From positions 1-29,518 of IMG/VR virus record IMGVR_UViG_3300037245_001900: a DNA stretch of 29,518 bases; one strand, 5' to 3'. Numbering within the stretch: the first letter of the stretch is position 1; every line of letters begins with the position of its first letter. A program made the translations under genes and the position numbers. Shown here piece by piece: positions 7,708 to 15,900 of the stretch. The notes under the pieces are model-generated. The model did no database searches, had not been told where the DNA came from, and saw nothing but the letters and a program-made list of their open reading frames with translations. This stretch comes from a virus.

Positions 7708-8187
7708 ATGGCAACAGGTCAGAAGAATCGTCCGCACCGCACCTTCGACGCCAACTTGGAGTTGAAGGATGCGGGTCTGATCGCTGCGTCGGCCGCAGCT
7801 CAGGTGGATTCGTCCGCGAAGGTCATCGACGTTGGGACCGGACTCTTCGAAGGCGACGTGATGATAGATGTGACCGTGATCGAGATCGCGTCGAACGACG
7901 AGATTTATCACATCTTCGTCGAGGGCGCGATCGAGGTGGCGATGGACACCACGCTTGTGCCGCTGGCACAGCTCCAGCTCGGAGCATTGGAGGTGCTCGG
8001 GCCCGGTTCGAGTCACTTCAAGGTGGACTCGACCATCGGGCGCTACGTGATTCCGTTCCGCAACGAACGTGACGGCGTCTACTACCGGTACATTCGCATC
8101 TACATCGTCGTTGGCGGCACGATCGCGACGGGTGGTGGGATCAACTTCACGGCGTACGCCGCAAAGCGTTCCGCGAACGCTGCTTGA
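7708..8187 (+). CDS. Capsid cement / decoration protein candidate (Bbp16-like)
   Basis: The 159-residue product follows the major capsid gene, the usual place for capsid-stabilising proteins. It reads as a beta-rich protein: 'STAKV'-like strands early on (SSAKVIDVGTGLFEGDVM), a central strand pair (DVTVIEIASNDEIYHIFVEG), then 'GRYVIPFRNERDGVYYRYIRIYIVVGG' (split) near the C terminus. This ordering, with the 'D-x-G-T-G' turn and the final Tyr-rich strands, resembles the Bbp16 capsid cement family of Bordetella phage BPP-1. The ribosome-binding site is strong (AAGGGGAAAG before ATG 7708). The role is inferred from position and fold pattern; a generic head protein is the fallback. Confidence 0.65.
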   Translation: MATGQKNRPHRTFDANLELKDAGLIAASAAAQVDSSAKVIDVGTGLFEGDVMIDVTVIEIASNDEIYHIFVEGAIEVAMDTTLVPLAQLQLGALEVLGPGSSHFKVDSTIGRYVIPFRNERDGVYYRYIRIYIVVGGTIATGGGINFTAYAAKRSANAA

Positions 8188-8194
8188 TCCTCAC

Positions 8195-8815
8195 ATGGGA
8201 ACCGTGGCTGTTCTTCGCGCAGCCGTCACCGGTGAGAAGCTAAAGCTTCATCCGGTTGACGCGAAATGGCGAGTCCAGGAGAAGGTCGCTTACGAGTGGA
8301 CTGACTTCCCGTGGCTCGCTGACCGTCACTTCCCACCGATTAACGAACAGGCTCAGGCGCTCGTCGTAGGAACCGGACCTACGGCGGGCGCCGATCTTTC
8401 CTTGATCGACCCTTTGTCCTTCGAGGTTTTCTGTGTGAATGAGGCGATATTCTACCGGGAGCTGAAACCCGATCACCTCGTGACGTGGCACTCGGAAAAT
8501 CTGGAAGGATGGATCGAACGATTCTACCGGGAAAGAGGAGACTGTAGCGGCAAACCGCTCGTCCATTCGTGGAGAGATGAACCCGCCGTGGATATCGTGT
8601 GGAAATGGGGCAACGCTCATGGTTCATCCGCCCTACATGCGGTAGGTGTCGCGCTCTCGATGGGATATCAGACTGTCATTGTGGCTGGAGTCCCTCTCTC
8701 GGGGAGATGCGAGGGATACAGAGTAGGGTGGCTCGGGCATCGATGGATGCTCGACCGCGTGCTCGGGATCTCGGGATGGATCGCTGACGAATTTGGGAAA
8801 TATGAGGAGGCGTAA
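8195..8815 (+). CDS. DUF115/Maf-like Rossmann-fold protein
   Basis: The 206-residue product has the look of a nucleotide- or nucleotide-sugar-binding enzyme. Residues 57-63 are a Gly-rich loop (VVGTGPT), followed by 'EVFCVNEAIFYRELKPDHLVT' (split), where 'VN-x-A' and 'P-D-x-x-V' match the DUF115/MAF pattern. Near the C terminus 'GSSALHAVGVALSMGYQTVI' and then 'VAGVPLSG' match the 'G-x-x-A ... A-x-x-x-G-x-x-x-I ... G' part of that family, which includes Maf glycosyltransferases acting on flagellin. The reading frame extends upstream to 8069, but that part overlaps the cement gene; ATG 8195, seven bases after the previous stop, is chosen although it has no clear Shine-Dalgarno, so coupling is likely. 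Its substrate is unknown. It is unusual in a head gene cassette. Confidence 0.6.
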   Translation: MGTVAVLRAAVTGEKLKLHPVDAKWRVQEKVAYEWTDFPWLADRHFPPINEQAQALVVGTGPTAGADLSLIDPLSFEVFCVNEAIFYRELKPDHLVTWHSENLEGWIERFYRERGDCSGKPLVHSWRDEPAVDIVWKWGNAHGSSALHAVGVALSMGYQTVIVAGVPLSGRCEGYRVGWLGHRWMLDRVLGISGWIADEFGKYEEA

Positions 8816-9192
8816 TGGGCAGGTTTTCTGGCAAAGTAAAGGTGTGGCACAAAGAGACCGGAGAATGTCTGGAGGTGTGGTCCGTTGACGGTCGCGCCCT
8901 CCTAAAACAGGGGGAGTACCAGGGACACCCACTGGGTAAGGCGCCCCCGAAACCGGAACCACCGCCTCCGCCCGAGGTGGACGAACCGCCGCCGGCAGAT
9001 GAGGTTCTGAATGCGACCTATGGGCCGCCGGAGCTCGACGACTGGACGAGCAAGGAGCTGAAGGTGCATCTCCTCGACCGATTCAACGAGAAATACGTCC
9101 AGGCGAAATGTCCCAGGAAATCCGATCTCGTTCGGTATCTCCGCGGTCTTTATCAGGTCGAGGAGATGGAAAGCGGAACCACCGAGGAGTAA
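8815..9192 (+). CDS. Proline-rich protein with C-terminal HeH/LEM-like domain
   Basis: The 125-residue product starts by TAATG overlap with the gene before it. Residues 1-40 look like a small beta domain. Residues 42-62 form a Pro/Glu linker (KPEPPPPPEVDEPPPADE). Residues 73-115 form a helical block beginning 'LDDWTSKELKVHLLDRFNE' and ending 'SDLVRYLRGLY', which resembles the helix-extension-helix (HeH/LEM/SAP-like) domains often found at the end of phage head and connector proteins; these may bind DNA or a partner. The C terminus is acidic. No enzymatic motif is visible. Function is unknown; position suggests a head or neck accessory protein. Confidence 0.6.
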   Translation: MGRFSGKVKVWHKETGECLEVWSVDGRALLKQGEYQGHPLGKAPPKPEPPPPPEVDEPPPADEVLNATYGPPELDDWTSKELKVHLLDRFNEKYVQAKCPRKSDLVRYLRGLYQVEEMESGTTEE

Positions 9193-9195
9193 ACG

Positions 9196-9708
9196 ATGGC
9201 TCTCGTATTCATTGTCGAGGATGGGAGTGGTGTTGAAGGCGCCACGAGCTATGTCGCGCTCGCTGATGCCGAGCAGTACTTCGACAACCGTCCCTCCCAT
9301 GCCCTGATCGCGTACTGGACCGGAACCGACGAGGCAAAACACGGCGCACTCAACCAGGCGACGGCGTTCCTCGACACGAACTACCAATGGGTTCAAGGGT
9401 ACAAGCTGCTTTCTACGAACCCTCTGGACTGGCCGCGAGGGAATGCGTATGACTCATCTGGTTACGCGATCGGGAACGACACGATTCCACCGGCCGTGCA
9501 GGACTCCGTATGTGAACTCGCAATCCGGGTTCTGTCTGGGATCGATCTTCTCGCTGACGAGGAACAGACCGTCGATTCTGCGAAGATCGGACCGCTAGAT
9601 GTTGCGTTTCAGGACGGGTCTTCACCGACGGTGAAATACCCTTATGTCACGAAATTGCTACGCGGTCTGATCGGATCTTCGTCCTTCCGGAAGGTAGTCC
9701 GAGGATGA
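9196..9708 (+). CDS. Head-tail adaptor (DnaT-like / gp6-type)
   Basis: The 170-residue product matches what databases often call 'putative DnaT-like ssDNA binding protein', which in phages occupies the head-tail adaptor position. Key features are 'GATSYVALADAEQYF' (residues 15-29), 'ALNQATAFLDTNYQWVQG' (about 51-68), 'DWPRGNAYD' and 'TIPPAVQDSVCELAIRVL' (about 97-114). These helices match connector proteins of the HK97 gp6 type that dock below the portal. A GAGGAG precedes ATG 9196, and its stop overlaps the next start as ATGA. A true DNA-replication role is unlikely given the neighbours. Confidence 0.8.
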   Translation: MALVFIVEDGSGVEGATSYVALADAEQYFDNRPSHALIAYWTGTDEAKHGALNQATAFLDTNYQWVQGYKLLSTNPLDWPRGNAYDSSGYAIGNDTIPPAVQDSVCELAIRVLSGIDLLADEEQTVDSAKIGPLDVAFQDGSSPTVKYPYVTKLLRGLIGSSSFRKVVRG

Positions 9709-10085
9709 CACAACTCGATCGGATCCTCGTTCCGCAGGCCGCCAAACTGATCAAACGGTTTGGTCGGAACATCACGTACCGCCGCTTGACAAGTGATACT
9801 GCGTTCGATGTCGATGAGCTTGAGGTTGGAACCGAGACCTTCACCGAATCGACGGTGAAGGCCGTGACGGTTCAGCTCGATCCCAAGAAGGTAGAAGACT
9901 TCGACTCGAAGGAACAGCAGGCAGAGTGGCAGGTGCTGATCTCGACGCAAACACTCGGATTTGAACCGAACGTAGATGACGAACTGGTATTCGGCGGTAT
10001 CACGTATGGACCTGTCATGATCTTCACTCACCAATCCGGGGAAGAGGCCGCGTTGTACGAGGTGATGGTCGTGAGGAGTCCCTGA
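9705..10085 (+). CDS. Head-closure / stopper protein candidate
   Basis: The 126-residue product has a short helical start and then a predicted beta-barrel-like region: 'FGRNITYRR' (about 19-27), 'AVTVQLDPKKVEDFD', 'WQVLISTQTLGFEP', 'DDELVFGGITYGPVMIF' and 'ALYEVMVVRSP'. This pattern fits SPP1 gp16-type or HK97 gp7-like head-closure proteins, which plug the connector after packaging. It starts by ATGA overlap with the adaptor gene and ends by TGATG overlap with the next gene, as expected of a connector operon. Recognition is by position and fold pattern only. Confidence 0.7.
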   Translation: MTQLDRILVPQAAKLIKRFGRNITYRRLTSDTAFDVDELEVGTETFTESTVKAVTVQLDPKKVEDFDSKEQQAEWQVLISTQTLGFEPNVDDELVFGGITYGPVMIFTHQSGEEAALYEVMVVRSP

Positions 10086-10507
10086 TGGCCGCCGACAGTC
10101 CTGCGTCGTTCAGCTTGGACCTCTCGAAATTTGTGAACCGAGTGCCAGTGAATGCAGAGAAAGCGTTCAAGAAAATAGTCTTAGACATGTACACCCGGGT
10201 GGCGAAGAGGACTCGTGTTGACACTGGGCTGGCTCGAGGGAACTGGCAGGTTGCTGTGGGATCGCCGCCCACGACTGCGATTTCCAGGAGATCCAAGACG
10301 GTCGACCCTACGATCGCCCTTCGAGAACTCGCCGATTACGACATCCGAAAGGAACAGTCCGTCCACATCGTGAACCACCTTCACTATATCCAACCCCTGG
10401 AGAACGGGACAGAGAACCGAGAGGGTGATCACATGCTCTCGAGGACTGTCGCAGAGTTCCACAGATTCGTTGCAGAGGCCAGCTCGATTCTTGCAGGGGG
10501 AGTCTGA
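10085..10507 (+). CDS. HK97 gp10-like tail/neck protein
   Basis: The 140-residue product carries the recognisable gp10-type pattern: an N-terminal amphipathic helix (AEKAFKKIVLDMYTRVAKRT), then 'RVDTGLARGNWQVAVG' (about residues 43-58), and later 'VHIVNHLHYIQPLENGT' (about 92-108), where 'N-x-x-x-Y-x-x-x-L-E-x-G' is the hallmark. These proteins sit at the head-tail joint or tail completion region. It starts and ends with TGATG overlaps. Length is normal. Confidence 0.82.
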   Translation: MAADSPASFSLDLSKFVNRVPVNAEKAFKKIVLDMYTRVAKRTRVDTGLARGNWQVAVGSPPTTAISRRSKTVDPTIALRELADYDIRKEQSVHIVNHLHYIQPLENGTENREGDHMLSRTVAEFHRFVAEASSILAGGV

Positions 10508-10956
10508 TGGCTTCCGGAGACAACGCGTACACCTCGTGTCACACAGGGCTTACGGCTTGGCTGACAGGTTGGTCCGACGTTCCGGTTGACCCCTCGAACT
10601 CGAGACCACTGATCGATTATCAGGGTGCGACCTTCAAGTCGTTACAGGGGACAGCGTGGGTTCGAGAGCTATTCGATCCGGAAGCTCCAAACAAGACTTT
10701 GGGCGAGGATCGGTTGACCCATCTTCGTGGGGCGTTCAGAATCACTGTCTTTGACGAAAAAGGGAAAGGCACCGGCCCTGTCGAGCGACTGGCCGATAGC
10801 GTGATGCGTCGGTTCAAGGTCGGTGCTGGTCCGATCATCCATGATACCGTGCGGGTGAGGCTGTCGGGAGTTTGGCGAGAAGCCACTGTTACAACCAGGG
10901 ACTCGGTCCTCGTACCTGTGGTGGTGCGATGGCACGCGTTCTCTGACAAATTCTAG
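10507..10956 (+). CDS. Tail terminator protein (DUF4128-like)
   Basis: The 149-residue product falls between the gp10-like and tail tube genes, the standard place for the tail terminator, which caps the growing tail and joins it to the head. It has an N-terminal helical part (TGLTAWLTGWSDVPV), a strand-rich centre ('TAWVRELFDPEAPNKTLG', 'HLRGAFRITVFDEKGKG') and a C-terminal strand set ('DTVRVRLSGVWREATV', 'LVPVVVRWHAF'). This resembles the DUF4128 and lambda gpU-like fold class. It starts by TGATG overlap with the gene before it. Confidence 0.72.
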   Translation: MASGDNAYTSCHTGLTAWLTGWSDVPVDPSNSRPLIDYQGATFKSLQGTAWVRELFDPEAPNKTLGEDRLTHLRGAFRITVFDEKGKGTGPVERLADSVMRRFKVGAGPIIHDTVRVRLSGVWREATVTTRDSVLVPVVVRWHAFSDKF

Positions 10957-10967
10957 GAGGATTCGCC

Positions 10968-12116
10968 ATGCCAGACACTGCCGTAATCGAACTCTACAAT
11001 GTGTCGTATATGAAGGAGGCCGCGTTCGCTGTCGTCCCGTCCACGCCGGCGATGGTCGAACAGGTCCAAAACCGTTTCACTCTCAGGGGCATGAGGGATA
11101 AATTGGAGAGTCGTCGGCGACTCGGAGACGGCCAGGTCGCGAACAACAGGCTCGGCCGGAAACGAACCGAGGGAGAGATCGAGGTCGAGCTTTCCCTGAC
11201 CGACAACGATCATCTCTTGGAGGCGGCTTTCGGGTCCGAATTCCCGACCGCATTCTCTCAGATCGCCGTCTCGACGATCTCGTTCACTGCCTCAACCCAG
11301 GTGATCGCCGACAGCGGATCCGGGTTCGGAGATATCGCGGTTGGAGACTGGATCATCTCCGCGGGCGCCCAATACACCGCGAACACCGGGGTGTTCTACG
11401 TGACCGTTGCGGGGGCTGGTGCCATCACCGTTGCGATGGGACCAACCGCGCTCGTGGATGAGGCCGTCGGGGCGAGCGTCACGATCGACCAGCAGGTGAG
11501 GATGGAAAACGGCGTCGAAATCCAGTCGTTGCTGTTCGAAGGCCGTCACACCGACACCGATGACTACATCCTCCTTTCCGGGACGGTTTGCCCGTCCATG
11601 AACCTCGAGGCGAACGACGAGCTTGCGATCATCCGGTTCAACCTCATGGGAGTGGATCAGGCGACCGACACCTCGTCCGTGGATGCTACTGTGACACCCG
11701 CCGCCGAGAACCTTCCGATGGATTCCCTTGGGGGGCCGTTCATGATCGATGGGGCCGCCGCGAGGTACCGGAACGTCCGACTGGACATGCAGCGCAACCG
11801 AACGATCTCCAAACCCCTCGGGTCCTACGTGGGCGATGAAGCGTTCGGTGGGCGGTGTATCGTCACCGGATCGTTCTCGATTTACTTCGAGACGAAGGAT
11901 CTCATTGACGATTTTTGGGCCGAGACCCACAAGCCGCTTCGGTTCTCGTTCATCGATCCCGCCGGCAACTACTACACCATCTACATCTACAAGGCTCTCA
12001 TTACCGAGTATGACCGCGAGGAGGAAGATGAAGCGGTCGTTATCAACTACTCGTTTGACGCCCTCCGTCATGCGACCAACCTGAAAACCGTGGCGATCGC
12101 AAAAGTCACGGTGTAG
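10968..12116 (+). CDS. Tail tube protein
   Basis: The 382-residue product is the likely major tail tube protein, forming the hollow tail. It begins 'MPDTAVIELYNVSYMKEAAF', and later has 'TEGEIEVELSLTDNDHLLEA', 'RHTDTDDYILLSGTVCPSMN' (split) and a C-terminal strand set ending 'AVVINYSFDALRHATN'. The order of beta-sandwich strands is typical of phage tail tube proteins of this size. Residues 105-185 are rich in Ala, Gly, Thr and Val and seem to form an extra small beta domain between the tube halves. The Shine-Dalgarno is TAGGAGG. It precedes the chaperones, as in lambda-like phages. Confidence 0.82.
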   Translation: MPDTAVIELYNVSYMKEAAFAVVPSTPAMVEQVQNRFTLRGMRDKLESRRRLGDGQVANNRLGRKRTEGEIEVELSLTDNDHLLEAAFGSEFPTAFSQIAVSTISFTASTQVIADSGSGFGDIAVGDWIISAGAQYTANTGVFYVTVAGAGAITVAMGPTALVDEAVGASVTIDQQVRMENGVEIQSLLFEGRHTDTDDYILLSGTVCPSMNLEANDELAIIRFNLMGVDQATDTSSVDATVTPAAENLPMDSLGGPFMIDGAAARYRNVRLDMQRNRTISKPLGSYVGDEAFGGRCIVTGSFSIYFETKDLIDDFWAETHKPLRFSFIDPAGNYYTIYIYKALITEYDREEEDEAVVINYSFDALRHATNLKTVAIAKVTV

Positions 12117-12124
12117 GAGGCAAG

Positions 12125-12601
12125 ATGCCAGAGAAGAAGAGTGCCGAGACGGCCAAGAGTCCGACCGCGAAGGTCATGTTCAACGTACTGGATCATGACA
12201 TCAGTGACGCTGGTGAGGAGGGTGTCTGGATAGACATCCAAGACCCCAAGACGGGGAAGCCCACCGGGTTTCAGGTGCTTGTCGCACATGAGGATTCCTC
12301 CCATGTGAAGAAGGCCCGGAACAAGGTCGCTGGAAGACTCCAGTTCCAACAGCGCCGGTCATCTCGTCGAAAGATGACCATGGACGATCTCGAGGAAGGT
12401 GACTTGATCATCGCACTTGGAGCATCGCTCGACTGGAGAACGATCGACACCGACGAAAAATGGCAGTACATCTGCCCGCACGGTGACGAGCTCCTGAAAT
12501 TCACTTCGGAAAACTGCCGGAGGGTGTACGAGGCTGCTCCATTCATTCCGCGACAGGTCCTTGACAGCATGGACGATTGGGCGCTTTTTACCGGGAACTG
12601 A
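12125..12601 (+). CDS. Tail assembly chaperone, upstream frame (G-like)
   Basis: The 158-residue product lies between tail tube and tape measure, the standard place for tail assembly chaperones that coat the tape measure during tail assembly. It is acidic and basic by turns, with 'GVWIDIQDPKTGKPTGF' (about residues 38-54), a basic middle (KKARNKVAGRLQ) and 'GDELLKFTSENCRRVYEAAPF' (split) near the C terminus. Its last codons hold a T-run that matches a -1 frameshift site; slipping there would fuse it to the following frame and give a 282-residue product. The Shine-Dalgarno is AGGAGG before ATG 12125. Confidence 0.78.
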   Translation: MPEKKSAETAKSPTAKVMFNVLDHDISDAGEEGVWIDIQDPKTGKPTGFQVLVAHEDSSHVKKARNKVAGRLQFQQRRSSRRKMTMDDLEEGDLIIALGASLDWRTIDTDEKWQYICPHGDELLKFTSENCRRVYEAAPFIPRQVLDSMDDWALFTGN

Positions 12602-12972
12602 CGGAGGAGCTGTGTGAGGCCGTTCGAGCCGCAACGTACCTTGAAGAGTACGTCGGGAGTTCAAAGACCCGGACGTACTTCGATAAGGCCGTTGAGAAAG
12701 AGGAAAAGACTGGAATCCCTGATCCTCGAATCGCCGCTCTTGAGGTCAGTCCCGCTGCAGCGCCCATTCTGGACATCTTCTGGGAAATCAAAATCGGTCT
12801 CACTGAGAACGGGTTTTCCGGAAGTGGTCGTCTGGGATGGCGCGATATTGAGGCGTGGTGCAGTTTGACGAATACAGAGATCCGACCGTGGATCGCTCGC
12901 TCACTCGTCCACATGGACGCAACGCGCTGGCTCGTACTTGCCGAGAGGTGGAGCAAGGGCGCCGAAAAATAA
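12577..12972 (+). CDS. Tail assembly chaperone, downstream frame (T-like)
   Basis: This frame is in the -1 register to the preceding gene and overlaps its last 25 bases. It reads as a chaperone C-terminal part: 'AALEVSPAAAPILDIFWEI', 'GLTENGFSGSGRLGWRDIEAW' (split), 'SLTNTEIRPWIARSLVHMD' and 'RWLVLAERW' are common phrases in T-type frames. It has no ATG or GTG start; the only possible start in frame is TTG 12577, which has no Shine-Dalgarno. So it is probably made only as a fusion through frameshifting near 12587, where its own part begins with the codon TAC at 12589. The listed range starts at TTG 12577. Without a frameshift, this 131-residue frame would have no good initiation signal. Confidence 0.72.
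   Translation: MGAFYRELTEELCEAVRAATYLEEYVGSSKTRTYFDKAVEKEEKTGIPDPRIAALEVSPAAAPILDIFWEIKIGLTENGFSGSGRLGWRDIEAWCSLTNTEIRPWIARSLVHMDATRWLVLAERWSKGAEK
12584..12591 (+). other. Probable -1 frameshift site in tail chaperone genes
   Basis: The zero-frame codons are CTT TTT ACC within the run CTTTTTAC. A tRNA-Phe on TTT (12587-12589) can move back one base onto TTT (12586-12588), after which TAC (12589-12591) is read in the downstream frame. The zero-frame stop is at 12599-12601. It is not a perfect X XXY YYZ heptamer, as the preceding codon (CTT) would mispair with GCT at its first base. Confidence 0.6.
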
Positions 12973-12990
12973 ACGAAGGGGCTGCTCGAC

Positions 12991-15900
12991 ATGGCGTTCG
13001 GATTCAACAGCGCAAGGCTGGGTGTTGAGGTCAGCCCAAAGGGGGTTTCAAGAACCACCCGGCTCCTTCAATCGCTCAACAGAACGGGCAACTCGACCGC
13101 GACTGCAGTCACGACCTTGCAGTCCCGGGCCCGGGCGCTCGGGCAACGTTTTACCGCCCTCCGTAGCAGGGTGAGCGGACTGTTTGGACCTCTCAGCAGG
13201 CTCGGGCCGATGATGAACAACATCGGTATCGCGATTGCGGGTGTCCAGATCGTAAGATTCCTGGCGAGTTCTGTCGAGGCGTCTGCGGAACAGGAACGAG
13301 TCTTTCAATCCCTCGCGGTCGCCACCGGAAACGTAGGGATCGCGTACGACGAGGTGAGCGGGTCGCTGCAGGAGATGTTCGCTCATCTCCAGGAAACGAC
13401 CAAATATGGAGATACCGACACCGCGAGTGCCCTGCAACGTCTTGTGACAATCACTGGACAATATGACGAGTCGGTGAATCTCCTCGGACCCTCACTCGAT
13501 TTCGCGTCCGCTATGCAAATCGATCTTGCAACCGCTACACGCCTCGTTGGACAAGCCGCGACAGGGATGACGGGGACACTGTCTCGCTACGGGATCGTCC
13601 TCGACGACAACACAAAGAAGATGATCGGACAGGCCGACGCCGCCGGCAAAGCCGCGATCATCGCAGATGTTCTCAACGAGAAATTCGGAGGCGCCGCGCA
13701 GGCCGAGCTTCAGACATACTCCGGACGGATTGCTCAACTCGGCAACTTCTGGGGTGACTTCAAGGAGGCGTTGGGCGACGTGATCACGAAGACCGCAGCC
13801 GCGCCCGTCGTTATGGAGAAACTGAAAAACTCCTTCATCGGGCTCACGGCGTGGGCAACGGATTTCGGTGAGGTCCTTGTGTGGGTGACCAACCTGGACT
13901 TCGATATCATGCTATCGCTCGCCCTCGACAAACTCCTCGGTACCGCGAAGGTGAAGCTGGCGGCTCTCCTTCTAACCTTCTCCAAACTTCCATTAGGTGT
14001 CGGACAGCAGTTCGAAGACATGGCCGTCGAGATCCTCAAGGACGTGGGGCAAATCGCGGCGGGCGTGGAACGATCCTGGAACGATATGGTGAAACCTGCG
14101 GACGATGCTGCCGCCGCATTCCGAGCCGCCGCAGGGAGTCTGACCTCATCCTTTGGGGCTGTGGAAGTGGCCGCGGAATCTGCTACTGAGGCCGTCGTCA
14201 CCTTCTCGACTCATACCATTGCTGGGGCTCTGGGAGTTGTGGAAGCGATGGAAGATGGGGCAAACCAGTTCTCACTCTTCGGAGGAGAGGCGAACACTCT
14301 CCAGGTGGCGATCGCCGCAGGACTGTCGCCGGCACTGAATGAGGCCGGGGCCTATCTCCAAGGGCTCGGAGAAGATGCCGACACTGCGACAGATCCTGTC
14401 AAGAGATTGGAGGAAGCAACAGAAGAGGCAGCGATTTCCATGCAGAATTCCTTCTCAAACCTTCTCGGTAAAGGGTTCGCGGGCGAGCTCGAGACGTTCG
14501 CAGATTTTTGGGACGAAATCTGGAAGGACCTCGCGAAGAGTATGACCGGCATCATGGGTGACGCGATCGAGGGAGCGTTCGGAGAGGGAGGGGCCATCAC
14601 CGGAATCCTCGGTCGGTTCTGGGGCAATATGAAAAAGTCCATTCAAGACAACGCTCTTGGGGCGGGACTGGCCGGGGCTGGTGGCGTGATGGCAGGGTTC
14701 CAACAGGGCGGCACCGGTGGATTCCTCCAAGGTGCTATGGGCGGGATGCAGCTCGGAGGGGCGCTGGGTGCGATCGGTGGTCCCGCAGGAATCGGACTCG
14801 GAATGGGAATCGGCGCCGTCGCCGGAGGAATCTTGTCCCTCTTTGGGGGAGGAGAGGACGAACCTCGGGTGTTCGGCTCTCTCGGACTCGGTGGCAGCCA
14901 GGTCACACAATCGGATACCGACCTCTCACACGGGGTTCGAAATGTGTGGGCGCAGCAACGTATTGCCGAATACCGGAATCAGATCGCGGGGATGACAGAC
15001 ATCCTCCGGATGTTCGGTGACGCCGACCTTTTTGGAATGATCGGTGACGCGCCGGACTTCCAATTCGACGCCGGTAGCCTGAGCGAAATATCGACCATCT
15101 TCAGTGAGCGGTGGCTGCCACAAGCAATGAGGCAAATGTTCCGCAGCGCGATCAACCGAGGACTTCGAGGGTTAGGCGTGGACGACGCTACCCGGGCCCA
15201 ACTGTGGGAGGAGATGAGGGGACTTGGCGGTGATCAGATCGCAGGACTCGAAACCTATATCGGGGCGCTTGTGGGGTCCAGCCGTCTACTTGAGGATCTG
15301 GATTTCGGGACCATGCTCGACGAGTCGCGATTGAATTCGATGGAGTCGTTCTTCGCGGGGATGAACGAGATCCTCGAAATGACCGAGATGCAGCTCCTAG
15401 GTATCGACTCGATGACCCTCCTCGAACGGGCCGAACAGGTAACAACCATCGAACAGATGGTGACTCAGGCGCGGCGCGCCGAGATCGCGATGTTGCGGCA
15501 AATCGACGCTGTGCAGAGCTCGATCACCTCTTCGATCCGGTCGCAGATCGAAGGGATTCAGGCGGGCGGCCTCGAAGGCGAGGCGTTGTCGCAGTTCTAC
15601 CGAACCCGGATGGCAGATGCGCAAGGCCGGCTCCAGAGTGCGACGACCACGGAGGCCGTCCAACAGGCCGTTGCGGACTTCCAACGATACGCCGGCTTGT
15701 ACCAGCAGTCGCTCGGACAGGAGTTCTTCGAAACCGATTTATTCGGAACGACATCGCCGGCGGAACGAATGATCTCCATGTTGGAACAGATCGAGGAGAT
15801 GGCAATCGGTCGTCTTGCTGGATTTCGGGAGAGGATCGAAGAGACCAACCAGGCGTTCATCGATCAGATGGAGAGGGCGACGAATGCTCTTACGTCGTTC

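Noticed and set aside
7708-8187. Diversity-generating retroelement suggested by the BPP-1-like cement protein
   Set aside because: No reverse transcriptase, template repeat or matching variable repeat was found in the window.
11292-12071. A 259-residue minus-strand frame in the tail tube gene
   Set aside because: Typical GC-rich antisense shadow; Arg/His/Gly-rich without motif.
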